A DNA stretch of 64,000 nt from Lonicera japonica. Its lineage: Eukaryota; Streptophyta; Magnoliopsida; Dipsacales; Caprifoliaceae. Positions 12,136-23,329 of the stretch are shown piece after piece. The notes under the pieces were generated by a model that was not told the DNA's origin, made no database searches, and saw only the letters and a program-made list of their open reading frames with translations. The position numbers and the translations under genes were made by a program. The DNA is taken from NCBI GenBank assembly GCA_021464415.1, contig CM038469.1, positions 60,679,650 to 60,743,649 of the forward strand. The letters run 5' to 3'. Each line of letters begins with the position of its first letter. Position 1 is the stretch's first letter.

Positions 12136-13044
12136 TCAATGTAAAAAAGGAGACCAAAACAAAGATGTAATAATGAAGTAAAAAAGGAAAGCAAAACAAT
12201 ACCTTTTTGATAATTTTAATGGCGACACTCTCTTTAACATTACCTCTTAAATTCAAGAACTCTGATGTCCCAAGAATCTGAGAAATAAATAGAATAAATA
12301 AAAAAATACACATGTGGGTGGGTGTGAATGAAACATATTGCCTTCTTGACATTGCATATCGATCGACATTATCACCCAACCACACTTTGACTTATAAAAC
12401 AACAACAAAGCGAAAATTTTCATAAATTTATGAAATTGATGCAGAAAAAAATAAATGAAAAGCATGGAATTATGGATTGTTGGGTAGAACGAAAGTGGAG
12501 TGAGCGAAGGAAGGGAAGGAAAGGAAATAAGAGACCTTGACAAAGTTGTATTGATTGATTTTGTTGATTTTATTGTGATATGAATTTTAATTTGTTTATC
12601 TTTTTCATTGAATAATTTGTATGTTTATCTTTTTAATTGATTTTGTTGTGACATATATTTTAATTTATTTGAATTTATTTACATTAATTTAATTATACTT
12701 ATCTTTAAGAAAAGTAGTATTATAATTCAACTTAATTAATTAACATAATAAAATAATTAATATTTTGTCATTCATTAAAAAATTGGTCCTTTAAACAAAA
12801 ATTTATTTTCCAAGCTAATAGGAAAAAAAGAGTATCATTTATACTAGAAGTTTTTAGATTTCAATCTCCCTCTAATCATATTAATAAATCCTACCCAGAC
12901 TCTAGCATAATAGTTCCCATTCATTTCAACTCTCCCTCAGTTGAAGCTGTAGTTCCTTGCTCTCTTTCACCAACAACTACCCCATCTTTCAACAAAATTT
13001 CACTCACAAAACCCCAAATAAAAAAAAAACAGAGCTATCATCAA

Positions 13045-13866
13045 TAGTTCAATTCCTAGCACTTCAAATCTAAAACATTACAGCAAAACCAGGCATCCAG
13101 GCATCACAACAAATTTGACCCTCTAAATGATCACTTTTAGGATGATGACGGAGAAGGTGAAACCTGGATTTCTCATTTAAATTCTTCAGGTCATAACTAT
13201 AATGATGAGGAGCAGCATCATTCTCTCATCAATGATCATCAGTTAAATATGAACCAGGCCTTGGATTGGGGAAAAATGGCTGATGATGAGCCATTTCAGT
13301 CTTGAGAAGTAAAGGTAGATGCTCAATTTACAGCAGCTATAGTTAGAAATGAGAATACAGAATGCTGCATTAAACTTCAGCGAGATAATAACTCATCCAT
13401 TTTGAACAAGAATTTTCCTCCTTTGAAGGAAGACAGCCCTGCCATTCTAAACTCTCATGGGAATAAGTCCTCACATAGCATTAACACCTCATTTCTAGGA
13501 AGATCTGAATATGCTCCATTCCCCCTCAAAATTAGAGCACAAAGGCAAAAAAATGGTCAACCTTTACCTCTCACAAAGCAAATGAAAACTGTCAACAGAG
13601 AATTGAAATCATATTCTAAAAAATCAAAATCCACAGCTCAACCTCAAACTTTTGACTCTGATGCTTTTCAATGGCAACTTTATGAAAAAGATAAAAAGAA
13701 GAGGGAAAATGAAACAACAGCAACTATAGCTAACGATGAACAACACCAATGGAAGGTATATGTTTATGCTAAGAGCCCCATTGTCATAGCTAGTGCTTTA
13801 AGGATAATTTATAATCCTTTGTATGCAGAAAACATTACAATTGCCCATGAAGAAAAAGCTAAATGA
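13045..13866 (+). pseudogene. Broken reading frame of unknown family
   Basis: One frame is open from about 13054 to the TAA at 13864-13866 except for stops near 13131-13133 and 13303-13305. The predicted protein is polar, rich in Asn, Ser, Lys and acidic residues, and contains stretches such as DDDGEGETWISHL and FDSDAFQWQLYEKDKKKRE. The longest intact part (from the Met at 13402) is 154 residues. Codon content is clearly more gene-like than the AT desert to the left. I do not recognise a domain. It could be a gag- or LINE ORF1-like relic or a host gene fragment. The hAT element begins eight bases after its stop. Confidence 0.3.
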
Positions 13867-14941
13867 TTTGGTACTAGGGTTGGGACCAGTTTAGTTCCTT
13901 GAAATTTTTTGAAGAACTGATTATATCATATCGGTTCGGTTTTAACTATATTTTAGTGAAGAACCTATTTAAGAACAAAACCGATTTTAACGGTTCGGTT
14001 CCTCCGATTTATTGGTTAACCGTTAACAAGAAAAAAACCAAAATTAAAAAATTAACCGAAAATTTTAAATTAACCGAAAATGATTAAAAACCAGTATTGT
14101 AAAAGAACCGTTTATAAACCAGTTCTTTAGTGAGGAATCGTTAGGAACCATTATCAATTTCATTGAAACAACTTGCCATGATCTTATTTTCAGTAATTAA
14201 ATAATCACTTAAAATAAAACCTTACACAAAACTGAATTTAAAAACTCAAAAAGTCTAAATGTCCAACAGTCCAAGTCCAACAAATACATATATACATGTT
14301 TGACATATTAACTAAAGCAATATAGCATAGTTCAAATTTCAAGTCTTTAAAAACAAGAACATAAAAATAATAAAACATAATAACCGAATAACATGTTACA
14401 AAATTCAAACACATAAAACTAAAATTAATTCATTCAATTTCAAATTAACTTTTGGAGGCATTTCTGAAGTCAAACCCTTTACTGCCCCTTACTACTATAC
14501 TATTCTTCTCTTCTTTTTGTCTCTCATTCTTTTCTTTTTATTTTTTCTCTTCTTGTTCAAACTCTACATTAGCCAATCAATAAAACAAGTAAACAACTAA
14601 TTTTCTAATTCAAATGAAACTATGAAATAAAACTACGCGAATATGAGATTATCTATTATTTGGTATTTAAATTAAATTGAATTTTAGAAGTGGTGAATTA
14701 CCTTATTTAGTGTTTTCAAACCACTCCATTTTCTCGAGGGTAGGAGAATACCTTAAGTTTGTAATTGAGTCTGACTTCAATCAATTTTGTAGACAAATCA
14801 ATGCCTCAACTAATCTAGGAGTTAGAGAACTCTTATGAGGATCAATTATTCTCTTCCCTGTGCTAAAACTAGACTCAGAAGCAACTGTACTAACTTGAAT
14901 TGCCAAAACATCCTTAGCCATAGCTTGTAAGTTAGGGTACT

Positions 14942-17113
14942 TGTAACGCCCCCGCCTTAATGTACAGGATAACGCATGTAATTAAGGCCTGGAGCGTTAC
15001 TAACCTATCTTAATAAGACTAAGATAGGTATGTAAAAAGAAATAAGTCAACAACAAAAGATATAGCAAGTATCACAATACATAGGGCATTAAACATATTA
15101 TACATTCTAGCATGTATCAAATACACATAAACCAAACCATACGAACAACCAAAGTATATAAACTCCTCGGGTTAGCCGTGGCTTCCCGAAAAATACACAT
15201 ATGTCACAAAAGACCAAAATATATACGTAGTATCAGAGGCTCTATATCGTTCCTGGCCCGGTCATATCCTTATCCTTGTGGGACTCGTGAGTACCTGAAA
15301 TGTTTTAAAAAAAAAATCGGGGTGAGCCATTTGCTCAGTAGGGGGTATCAGGCATATATTCAAAAAGGGTTTATAAACATATTTTTTAGACTATGGTAAT
15401 ATCAATATTATCAACCGAAAATCCAAAATTCATCAAGTAATCATGCATGAACGTGCTAATACAGGTTACCTCCCGTGTCAATCGATTACTGTATAATAGA
15501 AAGCCTGAGTGATGAATAGACTCCACTACTGCCAAGATGTCATAACCTGGGATCAATTGTCCTAATCCCACACAAGTATAGATAACAATAGCCCTGGGAT
15601 CATTCACCCGACCCCATATAAATACAGATAATCACAAAACCATAGTGCCTTGCCAATCTGCCTAGGTTCCCGGACTCCACACCGGTGGCTTATAGGCGGC
15701 CAAACTTTGCTCCCCCAGGGGTTTAGGGCTTTTCAACCCAAGGGCACCGAGCCCTGCCTATTTTTCCATCCCGGCAAGCACTATACATTCAATTCATTTT
15801 CCAGTTTCCAAGAGCCACCAGCTCTTCAATACATAGATAAATGATATAAGCCTCTGAGAAACAGATACTTGAACATGAGTCATAAGCCATAATAGAGCCT
15901 CCACGCCTTTGAAAATTGTCGAGCTTCCGGTTGACACCATAGTAACATACAATATGCATAACATGATGCTAATTATCCACATGAAGCATATTATGCCATT
16001 TATACTTTACCAAGTTCAACCCATATCCCTTGGCATCAAAAGTTCACAAATAAATTACTTTTATCAACCATGTCGTAGATATATCGCCAAGGGTATTTTA
16101 TTTAGTTCAAACAACTCTTTATATCAAGTATACATGCCATATTATGCCTCCAATCATATATTCAATATCACACATATCATGCAACATCATAAATATATGT
16201 ATACGTTCAACTTTCTAATTTTATATAAATCAAGCGCATGAATTGTCAAGCAATAAACTCATTTTATTGATTTTTGAAAGTAAGAAAACCCCTACCTCAA
16301 TTTATGAGTAAGAAAGAAGAAATAGATTTGATGCTCCAAGCCCTCCCCAAAGGGATCCTCAAGGTAGAAGATGATGAACAACAAGTTAGGAGGTGTTTGG
16401 GATGATTTTTGATGCTTAATCTTTCGGTCGGGAGTAAAAATGGGTAAGGATTACTCAAGAACACTTATCTCTCTTTCTCCAGAACTCTCTAGAATTTAAT
16501 AGAAGATGTTGGAAGATGTTGGATCAAGGATAGGTGAAGGAGGGGTTTAAAACGAATTTTAAAACCATTTAAGTCGGTTGTTACAGTAACCGCGCACATG
16601 GTTTTGGCTCTAGAACACTGTTTTCGTTTTGGCCATAACTTTCGACTCAGAACTCCGATTGGGGTGTTCTTTATATGCACGGAAAGATAATTCAAAGATC
16701 TAAAACTTTCTAAGAGGAAGTTTTCCCAAATTATGGACTCATTTTTCTCAGAAATTCACCGAAGGAAGCGCTTTGCCGACACGCCATCAAACAACCAGAA
16801 TTTTATGGTGGGCTTAATTCGCACCCTGTTTTGACCCACAGGAAGTGCAAATTAGCCTTTGGATAAAGAACAAAAGTTGTAGAATGACGAAAATTCTAGA
16901 GACATTCGCGAGCAAAATGCCAATTTGGATAAGTAAAGGAGGGATTACGATAGCCCAAAGTTAACTCGAATTAAGGGGTCACAAAGAATCCAAAACTTCC
17001 TATTTACCAACCGAAATTGATTCGGACCACCCGAATCATCAAACGATTATTATTATATATATACAAAGGCTATTATAACACAATTAACATTAATTTAAAT
17101 ACAATATGTTACA
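14942..17113 (-). mobile_element. Solo LTR (Ty3/gypsy-type), minus orientation
   Basis: It starts TGTAACGCCCCCGCC and ends ATGTTACA, and is flanked on both sides by the identical pentamer GTACT (14937-14941 and 17114-17118), a perfect 5-bp target duplication. Its reverse complement aligns with the solo LTR at 46186-47987: the CTCACCC followed by a CAGGTA segment, the TACCAACTC/TCTGATACC area, and a GGCTCGGT block leading into a CCCTTGGGTT stem all recur in order. There is no internal domain or second LTR, so it is a recombination product. It interrupts the hAT dimerisation domain between the Lys-Tyr and Pro-Asn-Leu codons, so it inserted after the hAT. Confidence 0.9.
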
Positions 17114-18140
17114 GTACTTTTCTCCGTTTAGCCTCTACCATATTAAGATATCAAAATCATCAGTGTGTTTCTCTATAGGATCTAGAAGGTACATGTCTAC
17201 TTCATGAGCAACAACAATTGAATTCCCTTATTCAAGATCTTTTTCCCAATCATTAAACATCATCACCCTTTTGCCCGAGAGTTTTTGATACCTACTAGAT
17301 TAGTAATTATAGATTAGATTCATCAATTATATATTTAGATTTAACACTTAACTATGTTAGTTTTGCCAAAAAAAATTTAACAATTTTATACCTGTTACTG
17401 CCACTACTGCTGCCATATTATGTTGTGTCTTTCCTTGTGTTAGAACTCTAACTACCTGTTTAGCACTTACATTATAAATTAAATTAATTCAAGCATTAAA
17501 CAATTTTAAGTCTATACATTACATTATAAATAAATTAAATTAGTACCCGACGCAGAAGCATAAAGGTCAGTGAATGTGATAATCAAGTCCTTTAATTAAT
17601 CACTATTTTTCTTCACCGTCTCACTATCTTCATTCAACATCTTCTCAAGAATTCTACTAAAGCATTTAAGCTTGAATGTAGGGTCTAAAACCAAAGCAAC
17701 AAGGAGGAGTTGGTTCATATTATCTACCATATCAAAATACTTCCTATACTTAGTTCTCATTTGGACTGACAGACCAAACAATGTTTTATCCACATCATTC
17801 AAATTTGTTGAATCATTTACGTGCATCTCATCAATCTCAGATCTGATCGTTGCAATCTCAAAAAATGCTTTGTGTGCAATCGGCTTGTTTGTTACACAAA
17901 CATTCACAGTAATTTCAAAGAAAACTTTCAAAAACTTCACAAACTCCACAACCTTACCCCAGTCAGTTTCAACTAGAGGACCGACTCTTTTATTACCTTT
18001 GCTTCCTGTTACAAACCCCAAGTCATCTTCCTCATCATCATCTTCTTCATCAAAATACCCAGTATACTTGAAATCTTCCTCCTCTACCAACCTATCAAAT
18101 GCTCATCTAAGCTCAAGTGCAATATTGAGATAAGTGGAAT

Positions 18141-18773
18141 TCCACTTCGTTGGCACATCCAGCACACACATTCTTTTACTCTTCAACTCCTCCTTCTTAA
18201 CGCATTATTTAAAAGCATCAAGTCTAGCGGATGAACTTCTAACATGTCTCACTGCATTCCTAATCGATGTCACTGACCTTTCTATACCCCTCAAACTGGA
18301 TTTAATAATAAGATTCACAATATGAGCTAAACATCTACTATAAAGATACTTCCCACCTCGTTAGCACATCTAGCACACACATTTTTTTACTCTCCAACTC
18401 CTCTTTCTTAACGCATTCGTTAAAAGCATCAAGTTTAGCGGATGAACCCCTAGAATATCTCATTGCATTCTTAATCGATGTCACTAACCTCTCTATACAC
18501 CTCAAACCGGATTTAATAATAAGATTCACAATATGAGTTAAACATCTAATATGAAGATACTTCCCACCTCGTTGGCACATCCAGCACACACATTTTTTTA
18601 CTCTCTAACTCCTATTTCTTAACGCATTTTTTAAAAGCATCAAGTTTAGTGAATGAACTCCTAACATATCTCATTGAATTCCTAATCGATGTCACTAACA
18701 TCTCTATACACCTCAAATCGGAGTTAATAATAAGATTCACAATATCAGCTAAACATCTACTATGAAGATATTT
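18141..18773 (-). repeat. 211-bp segment of the hAT transposase in three tandem copies
   Basis: The block beginning near GGCACATCCAGCACACACAT occurs at 18151, 18362 and 18573, exactly 211 bp apart. All three encode the same transposase segment (CL.HIVNLII.SGLRCIE..VTSI.N). Because 211 is not a multiple of three, each copy shifts the frame of the next. The copies have diverged by scattered substitutions, so the event is not recent. Confidence 0.88.
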
Positions 18774-20479
18774 TCCACCCAACATAAGTTGTTTATCACC
18801 ATTATTTAATTTTCTCTTTATGTAATATAATGCAACTTTGTTAGAAGATGCATTATCAACAAAAATTGTTAAAAGCTTCATAATTGACCAATATTACAAA
18901 CATTTTTCTAGAAGCTTTCCTATTGTTAAGCCTTGATGGTTTAGAATGACACAAAAGTTAATAACCCTCTTGTGTATAGTCAAACTATTATCAGTAAAAT
19001 AGACAGTCACTACCATGTAGTTGATGTTTTAGATTGAGGTCCATGTATCAGTTGTTAAGCTAACACAATAATTCCTAAGCTCGGCTCTCAAATCTTCTTT
19101 CATTATTTTATACATGCTTACAAACGTCTTTATCAATGTCTTCCTACAAGGAACTTTCCACTTAGGAATTGCAATTTTACAAAATCTCTTAAACCCATGT
19201 TTCTCTATTGCACTAAATGGCATTTCATCTATAACAATCATTTCTACAGTCGCTTTAATGCAATGTTCTTGGGTCCAATGAGTAACAACAGTATCTTCAC
19301 CCTTTATATTAATAGCAAAGTATTTTTGACCCGTTCCCACGTTCTTAACACTACCAGGGTAATGAGCACAGTGTTGTTCTAAGTGCTTCTATAATGTGAT
19401 AGTGCCATTTTTGCTTGAATTAGAAGCAAATTCAAATGAACAATAATTACATATAGTTATTTTAATATGGCCAACTTGTACTTCTACACTGTCTTCATCT
19501 TTCATCAAAGATTTACTTTCTCTATTGAAGTCTTCCCACACCCAAGACCTTTTTATTCTCTTTACTTTCATTCTAGTCATTTTCCTCTTTTGTGATTTTG
19601 GCTTTGGTGGCCTATTTGATTGACCTGCATCTTTTTCCCTCATAGAATCTCCATTTGTACTATTAGAATTATCGGAATTCGTAGCCATTTAATCTAGAAG
19701 AAATACATGAAAAAAGTGTAAAGTTAGTAAGTCAAAATCATGCAATTAATTTCAACTAAAAAAGGCCACATTGAGACTTATAGTTACAAAAAAAATCATA
19801 TATTATTCACTAATAAAGCAAATCAAACTACCAATGCAAACAAAAGTCACAAACAAAATTTGCAAGTAAAAGTTACCGATATCATAAAATTATGCTACTA
19901 GTATGGTACAATAACCTTATGGTATTGATTCATTAATTTGATGGTTATTGTTTTTCACTATACTACAAATTGCAACCAAATTCCAGATAATGGGAATGTT
20001 TTTTACTATATCCTTTTTACTTGGATGAGGTTTTTAAAATGAATTAACCAAACACTTTTTTTTTGAAAAAAATAAATCAAAATATTTTTTTAAAATCCAA
20101 CCAAACAACACTACACTTTGCACCTGGACATACATTTAACTGTTAACAACCCATTTAGTTTTACATGGACATATACTCACTAACAAATATGCCCTATCTA
20201 ATGGACAAAAATCAAAAGCACCACGAAGAGCATTAGAAGAATTCATGTCCGAGATATACCTAAATTCTATTTCATCTCATTTTGGCTCAAATTTGACCAT
20301 CTACATTTTAAAATTGTTTCTCATCTCTTTTCTTTCATCTACAAGACAAGATTGGTCCAAATCAATGGATGCCTAAAACAACATATAAATTGTACCTTAT
20401 TACAACTATATTCTGAGTGCCTATGTAAAGCTACAAACATATTTGATATTTCTTAGTTGAAACTTCAAACTTGAGTAAA

Positions 20480-20690
20480 TAACGACTTACAAGAAACTGA
20501 TAATACTATGCCTCAATGCTTCCAGCAAAAGCTCGGAATATTCAGTTTCTTTCAGTGTGGGAACTTCACCATCCATTAACCAATTCAAAATATGACAAAA
20601 ATGTTTCTCATCCTTGTCAACAAAGATATACCCATGTAAGAAATTAATATTATTTAGTAGAGAACCCAAATATAATATACATTAAATAAT
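20480..20690 (-). pseudogene. BTB/POZ (KCTD/T1-type) exon fragment inside the hAT
   Basis: The minus-strand frame from the Met at 20669 encodes IFVDKDEKHFCHILNWLMDG followed by EVPTLKETEYSELLLEA. This matches the T1-like BTB signature of plant BTB/POZ proteins (I/VDRDG..FRHILN.LRDG..P, then S-E-LL-EA), as recalled from the family. It ends at a plausible splice donor (TTGTAAGT). No other exon of such a gene is visible within the element, so this looks like a captured exon rather than a host gene. It lies upstream of the transposase start, between it and the right terminus. Confidence 0.55.
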
Positions 20691-21261
20691 TGCACAAATT
20701 GATTCATCAAAAACTCGAAAAGCTCATCGTCCAAGCAAATAGAGATAGAAAAAGAGACGGTGATTGAAATAGATAGAGATAGAGAGTAGCGTTAATAGCA
20801 TACTAGTGTCGGGATTGGGGCTAAGAAATCTTCGATGGTTGAGATAGGGACACAGGGTTGGGGCTGAGAAATTATCGATGGCTGAGAATTAGGGCTAGGG
20901 TTTTTTTTCAATTATGGCTGTGGAAATGGGGCTAGGTTTTACGAGCAAACTAAACTAAGAAAGATGTGAAATTTGTTAGGTTTGGTTTATTATTATTAAG
21001 TATAATATAAATCATATTATAAAATAATTATATATATATATTAATATACATGTGTAAAATTGTAAATTGAAATAATGGTTCTTTAACAGCTATTGTAAAA
21101 AAATTATATTAAGAACCGATAACCGAACAGCTAATGATATCACAAGAATCGATCCGTTAAAAAAATTAACATATTTTTAAGTACTGGACCGAACCGGTTT
21201 TTATCGATTCGGTTCGGACCGGTTCCCGATTTTAATTTCCCAATGTAAACACCCTAATTTA

Positions 21262-22345
21262 TGACATCATTAAGATTTCATAAGACACTTTCCACACATA
21301 TACATCCATGGCACAAACTAGAGTTTTGGAGCATTCCTAGGCAGTTTTTAGGGCCAGTGCCACACGACTAGAGCAGTGCCGCACGCACCTATGCTGCACG
21401 AACCTACAGCACTGCCCCAGTGACATAACCTTGGTGCCGCACCCTGGTGCCTCAAGGCCATGCCGCACCCCTAGTGACACAGCCTCATGCCGCGCGCCAC
21501 TTTGTGTTATTTTTTAGCGTTTTTTCTCTATAAATAAGACCCTTGGGGTGTTATTTGGCGACATGCAATTTTGGGGGTAAGTTTGGAGAAAGAAGCTACT
21601 ATGTAGGCAATTTTACAGATAGTTTTAGAGAAAGAAAGTTTTAGAGAAAGAAAAAGTTCTAGAGAGAGAAAGCTCAAACAAAGGAGGAGGAAACAACAAG
21701 GCAAGCAATCTTTTATTTCTTCTTCAAGTGCATCATGTATACATTTTTATAACTCAGTCTAAATTTTAAATAAAATTTTTAATATTAAAAATTAGATAAT
21801 TTGCAAAGAAGTTCATTGCTTTCAAAACAAGTCCTTCATAAGTTTTACAAGAAAACTAAAACCTGTTTTGACACGTTTTCAAAACAAAACCTACAAAAAT
21901 AATTTTCAAACAAGTGGAACTACAAGACTCTGATTTCATTATACGAATGAATAGGTAAGCGCTTACAAAGCTCGAGTCTAATTTCATAAATATTGTTTTA
22001 AATTAAATTTATCCGAAAGGATTATTTTGAAAACATTCAAACTACTTACAAAATATCTAAAATAGAAATTAGATATATGATCCATTAAGAGACAGAAAGG
22101 GTGGATTAGGTGCCTAACACCTTCACAATTCGTAACGTAGTTCCTGAACCCTAGTAAAACAAGTTGTTAATCAATCTCTGGTTTCAAACGTATAAAAAAC
22201 AATATGATTTTAGATTATCTTTTATACGATATTTTGTTTGTTTTCTCGCAAAACAAACTGGCGACTTTAAAAAAACACGTTTTCTTCTAAACAAAACATG
22301 AAATTTTTGAAGCCCATATTCCAACACCTAACCCTATAGTAAAGC
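21262..22345 (+). mobile_element. LTR-retrotransposon remnant (gypsy, possibly Tat/Ogre-like)
   Basis: Several typical parts occur in order: a GC-rich segment (21350-21500), a TATA-like CTATAAATAAG at about 21529, a GAGAAAGAA-rich leader, the GGTGCCTAACACCTTC motif (about 22109) often seen near such LTR ends, and TGGCGACTT at about 22259, which resembles the tRNA-type primer site used by Tat/Ogre elements. The left limit abuts the hAT terminus. The internal region and second LTR are absent. The lineage call rests on recalled motifs. Confidence 0.45.
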
Positions 22346-22760
22346 ACTGTATTTTTATTTTTTTGTCTAGTTGGCTGCTTGTTTGTCCTTCCTTTTTGGT
22401 CTTCTTTTAGTCTTTGTAGATGTTATTCTCTGTCTTTTAGCCCCATGTTTATACCATGCATTTAGTTTTTGAATTGCTTGATGGACTTATTTGTTTTTTC
22501 CTTTAGTTCATCTTATAATTTAGGTCATTTTATTGTGTTTTTTTGCTTATGATTTTATAGATGATCTTGTTGTAATCTCTCACCTTTTTCTTTATTTATA
22601 CTATTATTGTGCCTTTGCTAGGGTATCGATAACTTATTAAAAAAAAAAACGTGACTATCTTTATCCTTTGTAACAAATTTTTATAACAATATCATGAAAT
22701 AAAATATATCTCATTACACCACGTGTCTTAACTCATTTTTTATTTTATTATATAAATAAA
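22346..22760. other. T-rich intergenic sequence
   Basis: A T-rich stretch without a supported frame; it could be retroelement debris. An A run occurs near 22639-22650. Confidence 0.35.
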
Positions 22761-23026
22761 GGGTGATGACATTGGCAACCCCAAAAACACTTGATAACAC
22801 TTTCACTTTTATTTGGTCCTTCGCAATCGAGTAAGGCATCTGTTACTTGGTTCTTAAGGGCCGAGTAATAGTTTATATATTCGGTCCTTGACAATCAAGT
22901 AAGGCATTATCAAATTTATACTCGATCTTTCACAACCGAATAACATATACTTTATTCGGTTGTCAATGACCCAATTAAAAATGAGAGTGTTTTTAAGAGA
23001 TATTGGAGGAGCCAATATCTCCATCC
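22761..23026. mobile_element. hAT-type MITE, family 2, copy 1
   Basis: Left end GGGTGATGACATTGGCAACC and right end (other strand) GGATGGAGATATTGGCTCC form a terminal inverted repeat. TAAATAAA flanks both sides (22753-22760 and 23027-23034), although this is AT-rich. A second copy with the same internal TTCGGTCCTT and CGAGTAAGGCAT motifs lies at 36526-36806. It ends about 300 bp upstream of the TruB start codon and may contribute to that promoter. Confidence 0.7.
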
Positions 23027-23329
23027 TAAATAAAATATCTTTCTTTTTAAATTATTTATATTATTATCCAACGATTTAAACACTTTTTATGTGACAGATA
23101 ATCTCGTAAATTTTTGTGCCAGTAAACATGTTTGAAGATAATTTTTCATGCACAAACTTCGTGCCAATTGGGGTCGGTTTTAAATTACGTTTGGTACGCA
23201 CTACACAATATTCTATCGAGTTCAAACTGACTGGTCTCAATCTGAATGATTGTTTTGGCGGCTGAAAATTTTAGGGAAGATGTAATCTGAACCTAATTCC
23301 AAATCGAGTTTAGGGTATTGTTCGAATCA

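Larger units (their letters stand above)
10440..12850. mobile_element. Long-TIR non-autonomous element, copy B
   Basis: It is related to copy A (1180-3665). The right arm at 12590-12840 matches 3430-3660, and the interior has the GGTGGGCCA segment near 11421. The left arm (10450-10600) carries GGAGGATTAG and GGAGGACAAA motifs that mirror the inverted GGTCCT motifs near 12788. The subterminal array of about 40-bp units (11760-12135) changes orientation midway. There is no transposase. Ends are approximate. Confidence 0.45.
14703..19688 (-). pseudogene. hAT transposase pseudogene (BED finger to dimerisation domain)
   Basis: Reading from the Met at 19688 leftward: a Lys/Arg-rich N-terminus and BED zinc finger (SWVWEDFNRE, then CNYCSFEFA; 19389-19688); a segment with AIEKHGFKRFCK, ending TTDTWTSI at 19029; the catalytic-core segment (VDNASSNK, 18612-18881); the helical region with VLDPTFKLKCF (17596-18090); and the C-terminal dimerisation domain. 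The last part is split by the solo LTR: EVDMYLLDP lies right of it (about 17114-17240) and AMAKDVLAIQVSTVASESSF left of it (14759-14941), stopping at 14703-14705. Several breaks rule out function: frame changes between segments, a triplicated internal part, and a TGA where TGG (the W of QNWL) is expected. Confidence 0.88.
13875..21255 (-). mobile_element. Decayed autonomous-type hAT element (Ac/RICESLEEPER-like)
   Basis: The left end begins TAGGGTTGGGA and the right end, read inward, begins TAGGGTGTTTACATTGGGA. Both subterminal regions are packed with GGTTCGGTT and AACCGAAC motifs (13930-14130 and 21110-21230), as is usual for Ac-like hATs. Flanking octamers are TTTGGTAC and TTTATGAC (5 of 8 identical), a degraded 8-bp duplication. 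It carries a minus-strand transposase pseudogene, a nested solo LTR and a BTB-domain fragment. Without the LTR it would be about 5.2 kb. Confidence 0.8.

Noticed and set aside
15112..16241. Several 60-110 codon frames between the hAT halves
   Set aside because: They lie entirely inside the solo LTR, which does not encode protein.
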